The notes: generated from the sequence alone by a model not told the origin. A DNA stretch of 64,000 bases from Rhodobiaceae bacterium (GCA_020637855.1 JACKJR010000001.1:682001-746000); one strand, 5' to 3'. Positions 46,763 to 56,163 are shown, counted from the first letter of the stretch. Numbers and translations are program-made.

Positions 46763-47923
46763 ATGAGTACCTCGACCGCGCGGGGACGGCGTACGGCAAA
46801 GCCGAAAGCGCAGAAGCCTGCCGGGTCATCGGAACCCTATCTGCGCATCACGGGACTGTGGAAAGCGTTCGGTGAGTTCCTCGCACTCAAGGATATTTCG
46901 CTCGATGTGAATCAGGGCGAATTCATCTGCTTTCTGGGTCCATCCGGTTGCGGCAAGACAACATTGCTGCGTGCCATCGCCGGCCTTGATCCGCAGACGC
47001 GTGGAACCATCAGCCAGGGCGGCAAGGATATTTCCGAATTGCCGGCTTCGGGCCGTGATTACGGCATCGTCTTCCAGTCCTATGCGCTGTTCCCCAACCT
47101 GACGATTGAGAGGAACATTGCCTTCGGGCTTGAGAACGCGGGGCGTCCGCGCGCCGAGATCAACGCACGCGTCAAGGAACTGCTCGATCTCGTCGGATTG
47201 CCCGATCAGGCGAAGAAATACCCCGCCCAGTTGTCCGGCGGCCAGCAGCAGCGCGTCGCGCTGGCTCGCGCCATCGCCGTCTCGCCCGGCCTTCTGCTGC
47301 TTGACGAGCCGCTGTCCGCGCTCGATGCCAAGGTGCGCGTTTTCCTGCGCCACGAGATCAAGGAGCTACAGCGGAAGTTGGGTGTGACGACCATCATGGT
47401 CACCCACGATCAGGAAGAGGCGCTGTCGATGGCCGACCGCATCGTGGTGATGAACCACGGCGTTATCGAGCAGGTCGGAACCCCGACGCAGGTCTATCGC
47501 CACCCCGCGAGCCTGTTCGTCGCCGATTTCATCGGCGAAACCAACAAGATCGATACGAAGGTGGCTGCGGGCAAGGCGAAGATCGGCAAGGCGGCCATCA
47601 CCTTCAAGGCCGAGGACGCCCCCAAGAGCGGTGAAGTCATCGCGGTGATCCGGCCCGAGGATGTCATCCCCCATTCGGCAGGGCCGAAGCGCGCAAAAGC
47701 ACGCGGCAGCAGAGGCGCCAATCTCATCGATGTCAAAATCGATTCAATGGAATTCCTCGGCTCATACTGGCGCGCCCACCTCGGCGGCACATCGCTGGCA
47801 GGTGTTCCGATGGTCGCCAATTTTTCGATGAATGCGGTGCGCCGTCTCGGTTTGGAGGAGGGTATCGACATGACTGTGGAACTTCCCGCCGAACGTGTCC
47901 TCGTCTTCGCGAAGGCGGGGTAG
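46763..47923 (+). CDS. phnT: 2-aminoethylphosphonate ABC transporter, ATP-binding protein (PhnT-like)
   Basis: A 386-residue ABC ATPase: Walker A GPSGCGKT, Q-loop VFQSYALFPNLT, signature LSGGQQQRVALARA, Walker B LLLLDEPLSALD, switch His in VTHDQEEAL, then a C-terminal TOBE-type regulatory domain (about 265-385). The N-terminal 25 residues are basic and probably disordered. It energises import through the fused permease encoded 3 nt downstream. Confidence 0.94.
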   Translation: MSTSTARGRRTAKPKAQKPAGSSEPYLRITGLWKAFGEFLALKDISLDVNQGEFICFLGPSGCGKTTLLRAIAGLDPQTRGTISQGGKDISELPASGRDYGIVFQSYALFPNLTIERNIAFGLENAGRPRAEINARVKELLDLVGLPDQAKKYPAQLSGGQQQRVALARAIAVSPGLLLLDEPLSALDAKVRVFLRHEIKELQRKLGVTTIMVTHDQEEALSMADRIVVMNHGVIEQVGTPTQVYRHPASLFVADFIGETNKIDTKVAAGKAKIGKAAITFKAEDAPKSGEVIAVIRPEDVIPHSAGPKRAKARGSRGANLIDVKIDSMEFLGSYWRAHLGGTSLAGVPMVANFSMNAVRRLGLEEGIDMTVELPAERVLVFAKAG

Positions 47924-47926
47924 GTC

Positions 47927-49939
47927 ATGTCTGACATTGGCGCGACACTGCCGCAGGGACGTCCCGCCCGCATCAGGCTCGATAACGATGCGCTGGTGAA
48001 GCGCGGCCTGATGATCGTGATCGCGGCCTATCTCTTCGCAGCGCTCGCATTGCCTCTCTATGCAATGCTGTCGAAGTCCTTCACGACCTACAGCTTCGAT
48101 CTCACCCGCTACGAATTTCAGGTCAGCGACGAGAGCGGAACGAACTGGAGCGAGCCGGTCACGGCCAAGGCACTCAATGACAAGTTGAGCGCCGTACCGC
48201 CTGCCGACCTGGACACGATTTCCGACGGGCGCTTGCCGGCGACGAGCTTCTTTCCCGATTTCAGTTTCCGCAGTCCGGTCAAATACCGCATTCGCGGCAC
48301 GGTAGAGAACGCGCCCTATCTCGTGGGTCTCGATCCGTTCAATTCGATTGAGTGGAAGGAAGTCGACAGCAACACGTTCCGGCGCGTCATGTTGCGCCCG
48401 GTGCAATCGCGCAGCCTAGCCAACTACAAGACCTACTTCTCGACGCCTTCGCTGTTCCTGTCGATCGAGAATTCCTTCTTCATCGCCTCCGTCAGCACGG
48501 CCATCACGATTCTGCTGGCTTTCGGCTTTGCCTACGCGATCAACCGCAGCTGCATGCCATTCAAGCCGGCCTTACGGCTGATTGCGATGATGCCGATCCT
48601 CGTGCCCTCGCTGCTTCCGGGCATCGCGCTGGTCTACATGTTCGGCAACCAGGGCTACATGAAGGAACTGTTGCTGGGCGAGAGCATCTACGGGCCGTTG
48701 GGCATCGTTATCGGCTCGGTGTTCTTCACCTTCCCGCACGCGTTGATCATCATTTCGACCGCGCTGTCCATTTCCGACCAGCGCCACTACGAGGCGGCTG
48801 AATCCCTGCGCGCCAGCAAGTGGCGCACCTTCTGGACGGTGACGATCCCCGGTGCGCGATACGGCCTGATCTCGGCGGCTTTTGTCGTCTTCACGCTGGT
48901 GATCACCGATTTCGGTCTGCCCAAGGTGATCGGCGGGCAATACAACGTGCTCGCCGTCGACATCTACAAGCAGGTGATCGGCCAGCAGAACTTCGAGATG
49001 GGCGCGGTGGTATCCGTCGTGCTGCTGATCCCGGCCATCATCGCATTCATCGTCGACCGCATCGTGCAGAAGAAGCAGGTGGCGCTGCTGTCGGCGCGCT
49101 CGGTGCCTTACGAGGCGCGGCCGAACCGCCGTTTCGACATGGCCTGCCTGGGGTGGTGCGCTGTCGTTGCGATCTTCATCCTCGGCATCATCGGCACCTG
49201 CCAGTTCGCGGCCCTGATCAAGTTCTGGCCCTATGATTTGTCGCTGTCGCTGAAAAATTACGATTTCGACCGTATGGACGGCGGCGGCTGGGAGGCTTAC
49301 CGCAACTCGATCCAGCTCGCCTTGCTGACGGCGGCGATCGGCACAGCGATCATTTTCACCGGCGCTTATATGGTGGAAAAGATCGACGGCTTCCGCACTG
49401 CGCGCGGGCTCTTCCAGTTCCTCGCCATGCTGCCGATGGCGGTGCCGGGGCTGGTGCTCGGTCTGGCCTATATCTTCTTCTTCAACAACCCGGCCAACCC
49501 GCTGAACTTCATCTACGGGACGATGACGATCCTCGTGGTTTCAGCGGTGACGCACTTCTATACGGTCGGACACCTGACGGCGCTGACGGCACTGAAGCAG
49601 ATCGACAAGGAATTCGAGCCGGTGGCAGCCTCGCTTCGCACGCCGTTCCACCGGCTGTTCGCGCGTGTGACCGTACCGGTCTGCCTGCCGGCAATCCTCG
49701 ACATATCGATCTATATGTTCGTCAACGCGATGACGACGGTTTCAGCCGTGGTGTTCCTCTATTCCACCCACACGGCTCTGGCCTCGGTCGCGGTGCTGAA
49801 CATGGATGACGCCGGCGACATCGCACCCGCTGCCGCCATGGGCATGATGATCTTCTACACCAATGCCGCCGCCCGCATCGTCCACGCGATCCTGTCGCGC
49901 GGTGTGCTGTCGCGCACTCAAGCCTGGCGCTTCCGCTAA
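47927..49939 (+). CDS. 2-aminoethylphosphonate ABC transporter, fused double permease (PhnU-V-like)
   Basis: A 670-residue protein containing two complete binding-protein-dependent permease domains. The first (about 185-375) has the EAA-type loop EAAESLRASKWRTFWTVTIPGARYG and the second (about 440-665) has PVAASLRTPFHRLFARVTVPVCLP. About twelve helices are present. Between helix 1 (about 22-43) and helix 2 lies a long periplasmic insert (residues about 50-155) not needed for the permease fold. It starts 3 nt after phnT. The fusion matches the putative phosphonate permease family in which one chain supplies both transmembrane halves. Confidence 0.92.
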   Translation: MSDIGATLPQGRPARIRLDNDALVKRGLMIVIAAYLFAALALPLYAMLSKSFTTYSFDLTRYEFQVSDESGTNWSEPVTAKALNDKLSAVPPADLDTISDGRLPATSFFPDFSFRSPVKYRIRGTVENAPYLVGLDPFNSIEWKEVDSNTFRRVMLRPVQSRSLANYKTYFSTPSLFLSIENSFFIASVSTAITILLAFGFAYAINRSCMPFKPALRLIAMMPILVPSLLPGIALVYMFGNQGYMKELLLGESIYGPLGIVIGSVFFTFPHALIIISTALSISDQRHYEAAESLRASKWRTFWTVTIPGARYGLISAAFVVFTLVITDFGLPKVIGGQYNVLAVDIYKQVIGQQNFEMGAVVSVVLLIPAIIAFIVDRIVQKKQVALLSARSVPYEARPNRRFDMACLGWCAVVAIFILGIIGTCQFAALIKFWPYDLSLSLKNYDFDRMDGGGWEAYRNSIQLALLTAAIGTAIIFTGAYMVEKIDGFRTARGLFQFLAMLPMAVPGLVLGLAYIFFFNNPANPLNFIYGTMTILVVSAVTHFYTVGHLTALTALKQIDKEFEPVAASLRTPFHRLFARVTVPVCLPAILDISIYMFVNAMTTVSAVVFLYSTHTALASVAVLNMDDAGDIAPAAAMGMMIFYTNAAARIVHAILSRGVLSRTQAWRFR

Positions 49940-50043
49940 AGGGGCCATGCATCGGTGCATCGTAGCTCTGCCTGACACTGCGTTCCTTCCCGTTGCCGAA
50001 TTGGATAGACCGTTGACGGGGAACAACGCACCGGAGGGCTGTA

Positions 50044-51435
50044 ATGGCGGGCACACAACGCCACGGGCTTGCGTGGTATCTGATTGCGGCTGCGCTTCTG
50101 ATCGAGGCCGCAGGCGTGGTCGCCGGGCGCATGGGCGAGGAATACGCCATGCTCGCCGCGCTTCTGGTCTGCGTTGCGACCATGGGGCTGCTCGCTGCGC
50201 GCCTGATCCCTGAATACCTCACAGCATTGCTGTTCTTCGTGGTCTGCTCCCTTGGTGCGTTCGCTCCGCCAACGGTTTTCCTCGCGGGCTTTGCCAGTTC
50301 CGCCGTATGGCTGGTCGTATCCGGCGCCATAATCGGAGCAGCGTTGCGCCATACGGGTCTCGCGGACCGGATGGGGGCGATGCTTGCACCTTCCGGCGAG
50401 ATGGCCTTCGTCCGTTTGCTGTGGCGCGTGATGTTTTTCGGCGCGTTCCTGATGTTCTTCATGCCATCCTCGATGGGGCGCATCCTGCTGATGATCCCGC
50501 TGCTGGAAGCGACCGTGAAGCAGATTGGTCTTGAGCCGGCGGGCCGCAGAGCAAGCGCCGTGATGCTCGCCGGCATCTTCGGCACTTTCATACCGGCAAC
50601 CTCGATCCTGCCGGCGAGCGTGCCAAACAACGTGCTGGCCGGTCTGATGGAATCCACTGGCATTGGGGCTCCGGCCTTCTCCGAATACATGCTGCTGCAT
50701 TTCCCGGTTATCGGAATGGTCAGCCTGGGACTGATCGCGTGCCTGCTTGCCGTTCTCTACAGGGGAGAAGAAGCGGTCAGCGTTTCCGGGGGCAGGGATG
50801 TCAGGCCACCGCTGTCAGGCCCCGAAAAACGGTTGGCGATCGTTCTGTTCATGACAATCCTGCTTTGGGCGAGCGACAGCCTGCATGGCCTGCCGACCGC
50901 ATGGGTCGGTATGCTCGCTGCCGTGACATGCCTGTGGCCGGGTAACGGCCTGATGCCGCAGCAGGCATTACGTGCGGTTGGCCTTGAGCCAGTCTTCTAC
51001 GTCGCTGGCGTCGTCGGCGTCGGTACGTTGATCCAGTACTCCGGCCTTGGTGCCGAGCTTGCCGGTATCATGAGCGGTGTGGCCGGGTTCGCCATGGGAA
51101 GTCCGGCAGGATCCGTTCTGCTGCTGAGTGGCGCGGCAGCGCTGCTGGCGCTGCTTGTCACGGTCGTGGCGGTGCCTGCCATACTGACCCCGATCGCGGG
51201 AAGCCTGTCGCATTCGACCGGCCTGTCGGTGGAGGCTGTCGCCATGACCCAGGTGATGGGTTTCTCGACCGTCTTCTTTCCCTATCAGGCCCCGCCTTTC
51301 GCGGTCGCCATCCAGTCCGGTGCGGTATCTCCACGCGACATGACGCGGTTCTGCTTCCTGCTGGCTTGCGCCATGCTGGCCGTAGTATGGCCGTTGAACA
51401 TGTTCTGGTGGCGGGTGCTGGGATGGCTCGGTTGA
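50044..51435 (+). CDS. SLC13-like (DASS) anion permease
   Basis: A 463-residue, roughly twelve-helix membrane protein with SILPASVPNNVLAG in the first half and STVFFPYQAPPFAVA in the second, the paired hairpin segments of divalent-anion/Na+ symporters. ATG at 50044 has GGAGGG 5 nt upstream. It lies 104 nt after the ABC permease gene, so it may be a second carrier for phosphonates, sulfonates or a dicarboxylate; the substrate cannot be read from sequence. Confidence 0.85.
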   Translation: MAGTQRHGLAWYLIAAALLIEAAGVVAGRMGEEYAMLAALLVCVATMGLLAARLIPEYLTALLFFVVCSLGAFAPPTVFLAGFASSAVWLVVSGAIIGAALRHTGLADRMGAMLAPSGEMAFVRLLWRVMFFGAFLMFFMPSSMGRILLMIPLLEATVKQIGLEPAGRRASAVMLAGIFGTFIPATSILPASVPNNVLAGLMESTGIGAPAFSEYMLLHFPVIGMVSLGLIACLLAVLYRGEEAVSVSGGRDVRPPLSGPEKRLAIVLFMTILLWASDSLHGLPTAWVGMLAAVTCLWPGNGLMPQQALRAVGLEPVFYVAGVVGVGTLIQYSGLGAELAGIMSGVAGFAMGSPAGSVLLLSGAAALLALLVTVVAVPAILTPIAGSLSHSTGLSVEAVAMTQVMGFSTVFFPYQAPPFAVAIQSGAVSPRDMTRFCFLLACAMLAVVWPLNMFWWRVLGWLG

Positions 51436-51449
51436 ACCAGAGCGGGGCT

Positions 51450-51869
51450 TTACGCGCCGAGAAGTTCCAGCGTTAGCGGATCGGGCCCGTCGTAGAACGC
51501 ATCCAGAGCCTCTGCGAACAAAGCCCTGTCATCATCATCTGCCGATGCTTCGTGAAACAGCGTCAGGCACGAGCGGAATTTCACATCATCGGGCGAGCCG
51601 AAGATGTCATGCGCGCTCTTGCCGGTATGCGCCAGCACATGTCTAACGCATTGCCGCAATCGCTGCCCGAGAAGAGGGTGGACGAGATAGGCCTGCGCTT
51701 CGTCCAGCCCGGCGACACCATAGAAGCGCGCGCGATCGCTTCGCCCGAGCTCGGCAAGCTGCGGGAAGATGAACCACATCCAGTGCGACAGCTTGCGTCC
51801 CGCCGCCAGTTCGCCGACGACATCGTCGAATACCGGCGCTTGCGCGGATACGAAGCGTTCGAGCGGCAT
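51450..51869 (-). CDS. DUF1810 family protein
   Basis: A 139-residue small cytoplasmic protein with the DUF1810 hallmarks RKLSHWMWFIFPQL, EAQAYLVHPLLG, IFGSPDDVKFRSCLTLF. Function unknown. The ATG at 51869 shares one base with the TGA of the SH3-like gene (a GTG one codon earlier overlaps it by 4 nt), so translation is coupled. It is the last gene of the mbfA-TIR-SH3 series. Confidence 0.9.
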   Translation of the reverse strand: MPLERFVSAQAPVFDDVVGELAAGRKLSHWMWFIFPQLAELGRSDRARFYGVAGLDEAQAYLVHPLLGQRLRQCVRHVLAHTGKSAHDIFGSPDDVKFRSCLTLFHEASADDDDRALFAEALDAFYDGPDPLTLELLGA

Positions 51870-52801
51870 CACCTGTTGCCTTTGCGGATGTCCATAACCG
51901 TGCGAATGCTGGCATTGGTGGCGCGGTTCTGTCCCGATACGATGAGTTCCTTGCCGGCGATATTGCCGCTTGGACCCGCCGCACCTTCGATGGCGAGCGC
52001 AACGTTTTGCTTGTAGTAAGCCTGTTCCATTGGCGACAGTTCCACACCGGTCCAGGGGTCGAAGCGGATATCGCAGGCGATGTTGAGCGAGACAATGCCT
52101 GATTGTTTACTCACACGAGACTTGGCAAAGCAGTCCGGTGCATGAAGCGGCAGTTCCTCTGTCGCCTCGAAGCCCTCGAAGAAGCCGGATTGCCTGGCTT
52201 GAGCCAAGGCTTGCGGGTCTACCACGATGAATGTCGGCAGCCGCTTTCCGGTTTGCGGGTCGTATTTGAGTCCCGGGCTTCGCAGGACTACGCAAAGCTG
52301 TTCCTGATTGTAGCCGCGTGCCCTGTAGGCTTGCACCAGTTCATCCGACAGCGACATCGAATATCCGCCATCGCCATAGAAGAAGCATTCATGGTCGAGC
52401 TTGGGCGGGGCTTGGCCTTCATATCCCCAGGGCACGACAATGCCCGTTGGAACCATGTCCCTGGGGTTTTCGAAGATGATCGGGAAACGGTTTTGGGCGT
52501 CGTGGCCGCAATCGAGATAGTTGATGAAGACCCAGCCCCAGTCGCGCCATTGCCCTTTGTACTCGCCGACGACATGCGCCCATTTCGGATTGCCTTCGTC
52601 ATCCCAGCCATCGATGGCGTCCTTGAAAACCTTGCGGCCGTTTTTCAGCCGGTTGACCACGTCGCCGCCAGGCGTTGCGCGCACGTTGAGCGGCGTGCCG
52701 GTCGGATCGGCGATACGGCACATTTCGGCCCGTGCCGGTGCGGCAAAGGCAAGCGCCATGATCATCAGGATAGGGGCCAGGCGGGTCAGAAGGGCCGGCA
52801 T
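51869..52801 (-). CDS. Secreted SH3-like domain protein
   Basis: A 310-residue precursor: signal peptide ending in APARA, then a bacterial SH3-like domain (about 25-95, GTPLNVRATPGGDVVNRLKNGRKV) and a C-terminal region with several Cys and no family I recognise. ATG at 52801 is preferred because GGAGG lies 8 nt upstream; an ATG at 52828 would place nine extra residues before the signal peptide. It probably acts in the periplasm. It lies 60 nt after the TIR gene and is coupled to the DUF1810 gene. Confidence 0.82.
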   Translation of the reverse strand: MPALLTRLAPILMIMALAFAAPARAEMCRIADPTGTPLNVRATPGGDVVNRLKNGRKVFKDAIDGWDDEGNPKWAHVVGEYKGQWRDWGWVFINYLDCGHDAQNRFPIIFENPRDMVPTGIVVPWGYEGQAPPKLDHECFFYGDGGYSMSLSDELVQAYRARGYNQEQLCVVLRSPGLKYDPQTGKRLPTFIVVDPQALAQARQSGFFEGFEATEELPLHAPDCFAKSRVSKQSGIVSLNIACDIRFDPWTGVELSPMEQAYYKQNVALAIEGAAGPSGNIAGKELIVSGQNRATNASIRTVMDIRKGNR

Positions 52802-52861
52802 TACATCTGCCTCCGGTCTTGTTTTCATTCATTCAAGGTCAGCATAGCCCGGAAAAATTGG

Positions 52862-55120
52862 CTATCGGAAGGCCGCTTCGATTTCCGCCATGAGCGGATG
52901 CATGTAGCCCGCCTCGCGCAGGGCTGAAAAATCGGACGCGATATAGGCCTGCCAGTTCATGCCGCCGATCGTCTCGGCATCCTTGTGAGCGAGATAGATG
53001 TTGCGTGCATCATCCACCGCTCCGGTGAACATCAGAGCATGCGCCAGATTGGACTGATAGAGCACGGCATCGGGAGCAAGTGCGGCAGCGTTGCGGGCGG
53101 AAGCAAGGGCCAGATCGAACGCGCCGGTCAGGAGTTGAAACCAGGCGGCATCGCTCAGCAGCGGCGCTTCATATGCGGCGATGTTTTCAGCCCCCGATGC
53201 CACGGCAATGTCACGGAACGCCCCGACCATCTGTTGCGCGCGTTTTGCCGCATCGCCATTGCCGTTGACGCTCGCGGCGGCCAGCGTCGTAGAACGCATC
53301 AGACGCGAGAGGTCATCGAGACCGCCACCGGCAACCGTTGCGGTGCCGGCCAGCACGCGGGCATGCTCCAGCGCGCTTTCGAATGCGGTGAGCGCGCGCT
53401 GGCCCTGGCCAAGCGTATATGCGGCATTGCCAAGGCGTTCGCCCGCGATCATCAGGGCACGCCGCCATGGCCTCCATGCGGAATCGGACTCGTGCAGGCG
53501 CGTGGCGATCTTCAGGTGCGCTTCGTACTGTGCAAGCGCACCCGCGCCATCTCCGGTCTGGAGCAGCATATCGCCCAGTTTCTGGTGTGCCGTGCCGAGG
53601 TCCTGCTGCCAGTCGGTATTGTTTTCATCCTGCGCGGCAAGCGTCTCGGTGCGTGCAAGGCTGTCGCGATAGGCGGAAAGTGCAGCATCAATGTCCCCGG
53701 TTTTCGATGCGATATCGCCGATGCGTTCCAGCGTTGCGGCGATGGCGCGCAACCGCTCCACGTCGCTGCCGTCATCGGGCAGGGCTTGCCACGTTTCGAG
53801 CGCGGTCATGTAATTGACCTTCGCCGCGTCAAGCTGGCCGGCAGCTTCATCGCTGTGCCCGACGTTTTCCAGCGCGGATGCGATCTGCCGATCGCGGGCG
53901 ACAGAGGCAGGCAGCGAGCGGGCAATTTCCAGCCCTTCGTCGTAGGCTGTTCGCGCCGCATCGTGCTGTCCGAGATCGAACCGGATGTCGCCGAGCCGGT
54001 CGAGGCCGACGACCAGTCCGCTCTGCCAGCCCGGATCGGCGGGCGCAACGGCGCGTAGCTTGCGGAACACGGCCACTGTCGCTTCTGCGGTTTCGAGCGC
54101 TGCCTGATCCTCGCCTTGTGCGCGCATGGCAGCCGAGAGTTCGGCCAGTGCCAGACCGCCATTGAGCAGCAGGGTGGGGCGCTTCTCGCCGACGCTTTCG
54201 AGTTCCGCCACCAGCTTGCGGGCCTGGCTGAGAATAGCGACGATCATGTCACGAGGGATGCCCCGGCGCGGCGCATAGCGGTTTGCGATGTCGATCACCA
54301 GTTGCTTCGTCGCTTCGGTCGTACGTTCCAGAACCCGCTCGACGCGGTTTCTTTCAGCGACCGCGATGCGCCGGTTGATCTCCGACCAGACGGCCAGGCT
54401 GCTGGCAATCAGGACGGCGGCGAGCGCGCCTGCAAGCCAGTTGCGTTGCCGCCGCGCCGCTGCCTTGCGGCTTTCCCCGATCAATACCTGATGCGCGGCG
54501 GTGGGGGCCGGCGCCTTGGCGGGTTGTGATGCGATCCAGCTTTCCGCCGCCTGCAATTCCCCGCCGCGCAGCAGCAGCGCGGCATTCCTGTCGCGCGCGA
54601 TCCAGCGGCCTGCCAGGACGCCGATGCGGGTGTGCTCGCGGATCCAGCCGATGTCGGTCGAGATCGCTTCCGCCAACTCGTCGGCGGCGGTGTCGAAATC
54701 TCCCGTGGCTCCGACAGCCGGCATCGTGATGAAGTGGATGTAGTTCAGCTTGGATAGCTGGGCGGGAACGTCGAACCCCGCGACATCGCGCGCAACCACG
54801 GGCACGAACCGCTTGTTCAGCGTCTCGGCGTAGTCCACCTCGTCCTGGCATACGGCGGAAGCAACCGAGTCCGGGCTCAGCACGAAGACGATCGTATCGG
54901 CTTCCTCGATCAACTGGCGGATACGCGTCCACCATTCCTCGCCCTTGGCGATGGCCTCGCGGTCGACGGCGGCGTTGATGCCGCGCGTTTCCAGCGCGGT
55001 CTGCAGCCGGTCGACAAAGGCAAGGTCCTTGCGCGAATAGGAGATGAAGACGCTGGCTGCGTCTTTCTTCTGTGCGGCATCGGGCGCGGAGGGAGTCGGC
55101 TGCGCGGTCATCTTCCGCAC
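52862..55120 (-). CDS. TIR domain - transmembrane - TPR protein
   Basis: A 752-residue protein. The TIR domain (22-150) begins VFISYSRKD and carries Glu94 in ASAVCQDEV, the position of the catalytic Glu in NAD-cleaving TIR domains. A single transmembrane helix follows at about 229-249 (WLAGALAAVLIASSLAVW). The C-terminal half has at least five TPR-like helical repeats (for example ERIGDIASKTGDIDAALSAY and QKLGDMLLQTGDGAGALAQY). The GTG at 55120 has GAGG 7 nt upstream; ATG at 55111 is the alternative. It starts 9 nt after the mbfA stop. Signalling or NAD hydrolysis in response to an envelope cue is possible but unproven. Confidence 0.9.
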   Translation of the reverse strand: MRKMTAQPTPSAPDAAQKKDAASVFISYSRKDLAFVDRLQTALETRGINAAVDREAIAKGEEWWTRIRQLIEEADTIVFVLSPDSVASAVCQDEVDYAETLNKRFVPVVARDVAGFDVPAQLSKLNYIHFITMPAVGATGDFDTAADELAEAISTDIGWIREHTRIGVLAGRWIARDRNAALLLRGGELQAAESWIASQPAKAPAPTAAHQVLIGESRKAAARRQRNWLAGALAAVLIASSLAVWSEINRRIAVAERNRVERVLERTTEATKQLVIDIANRYAPRRGIPRDMIVAILSQARKLVAELESVGEKRPTLLLNGGLALAELSAAMRAQGEDQAALETAEATVAVFRKLRAVAPADPGWQSGLVVGLDRLGDIRFDLGQHDAARTAYDEGLEIARSLPASVARDRQIASALENVGHSDEAAGQLDAAKVNYMTALETWQALPDDGSDVERLRAIAATLERIGDIASKTGDIDAALSAYRDSLARTETLAAQDENNTDWQQDLGTAHQKLGDMLLQTGDGAGALAQYEAHLKIATRLHESDSAWRPWRRALMIAGERLGNAAYTLGQGQRALTAFESALEHARVLAGTATVAGGGLDDLSRLMRSTTLAAASVNGNGDAAKRAQQMVGAFRDIAVASGAENIAAYEAPLLSDAAWFQLLTGAFDLALASARNAAALAPDAVLYQSNLAHALMFTGAVDDARNIYLAHKDAETIGGMNWQAYIASDFSALREAGYMHPLMAEIEAAFR

Positions 55121-55129
55121 AGCTTAGCC

Positions 55130-56113
55130 TCAAGCGTTGCCGATCAGAACACCCGCCGCGAAGACCAGCGCTCCGCCAAGCACGACCTGGAAGGCGGCAC
55201 GCATGAACGGTGTGTCCATGTAGCGGTTCTGGATCCATGTGATCGCCCAAAGTTCGATCAGAACGACCAGCGCGGCAATGCTCGTTGCAGTCCAGAAATG
55301 CGGGATCAGATAGGGCAGGGCATGCCCGAGGCCGCCGATGGCGGTCATGATGCCCGACGCAAACCCGCGCTTGACTGGTGACCCGCGCCCGGAAATCACG
55401 CCATCATCGTGCGCGGCCTCGGTAAAGCCCATCGAGATGCCCGCGCCAACGGAAGCCGAAAGACCGACGAGAAAGGTCTGCCATGTGTCCTGCGTGGCAA
55501 AGGCTGCCGCGAAGATCGGCGCCAGTGTCGAGACCGAGCCGTCCATCAGCCCGGCGAGGCCTGGCTGTACATAGGTCAGCACGAACTGGCGATGTTCGGT
55601 CGCGGCTTCCTCTTCCTTCACGTCGTCGGGCGTGTGCTTCATGCCGAGGCGGCGGGCAAGCGACTCGTGCCCCTTCTCGGCCTGTGCCAGATCGCCCAGC
55701 AACTTGCGGGTATCCGCGTCGCCAGTGCGTTTGGCGGCCTCGACATAGAAACGGTGCGCCTGGTTTTCCATCTGCTCGGCCATGTCGCGCACCTTCTCGA
55801 TGCCGAGCGGGCGCACCAGCCAGTCCGGCTTGCGCTCGTAATAGCCGCGCACATGCTCGCGCCTGATCAGCGGAATGGTTTCTCCGAAGCGTTTCTTGTG
55901 CTGCTCGATCAGCCGGCGGCGGTGCTCGTTTTCCTCTTCCGCCATCTCGTCGAAGACCTTCGCGGAGGCGGGGAAACTGTCGCGCAAGCCATCGGCATAG
56001 GCCGTGTAGATGCGCGCATCGTCTTCTTCCGACGAGATCGCAAGGGCCAGAACCTCCTGTTCGGAAAGCGATGAGAAGTCCCTGCGGCCAAAGCTGAAAA
56101 TGCGATTGATCAT
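55130..56113 (-). CDS. mbfA: Membrane-bound ferritin-like iron exporter (Er-VIT1, MbfA)
   Basis: A 327-residue protein with an N-terminal rubrerythrin-like diiron domain (about 15-160; SSEEDDARIY, EMAEEENEHRR, EQMENQAHRFY, AEKGHE) and a C-terminal VIT1/CCC1 membrane domain of about five helices (GLMDGSVSTLAPIFAAAF, SVGAGISMGFTEAAHDDG). MbfA pumps iron out of the cytoplasm and protects against iron and peroxide stress. An Irr-type box lies 49 nt upstream. It is the first gene of a minus-strand series with the TIR, SH3-like and DUF1810 genes. Confidence 0.96.
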   Translation of the reverse strand: MINRIFSFGRRDFSSLSEQEVLALAISSEEDDARIYTAYADGLRDSFPASAKVFDEMAEEENEHRRRLIEQHKKRFGETIPLIRREHVRGYYERKPDWLVRPLGIEKVRDMAEQMENQAHRFYVEAAKRTGDADTRKLLGDLAQAEKGHESLARRLGMKHTPDDVKEEEAATEHRQFVLTYVQPGLAGLMDGSVSTLAPIFAAAFATQDTWQTFLVGLSASVGAGISMGFTEAAHDDGVISGRGSPVKRGFASGIMTAIGGLGHALPYLIPHFWTATSIAALVVLIELWAITWIQNRYMDTPFMRAAFQVVLGGALVFAAGVLIGNA

Positions 56114-56143
56114 GGTTGAATCGTCTTCTGAGAGTTGTCGCTG

Positions 56144-56163
56144 AACTGCTGATTTCAGCAGTT
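56144..56163. promoter_or_regulatory. 20-bp palindrome AACTGCTGA-TT-TCAGCAGTT in the mbfA leader
   Basis: Perfect 9-bp arms around TT, lying between the Irr-type box and the mbfA start (it shares its last two bases with the box). It may be a second operator or an RNA hairpin in the leader. Confidence 0.5.

Noticed and set aside
45641..49939. Ferric iron (Fbp-type) importer
   Set aside because: The binding protein and fused permease resemble this class, but the context of phnW, phnX and pbfA and the family form of the ATPase and permease favour 2-aminoethylphosphonate.
52862..56113. Anti-phage defence island
   Set aside because: Only the TIR domain suggests it. Neighbours are an iron exporter, a secreted SH3-like protein and DUF1810; no partner sensor, nuclease or mobile element is present.
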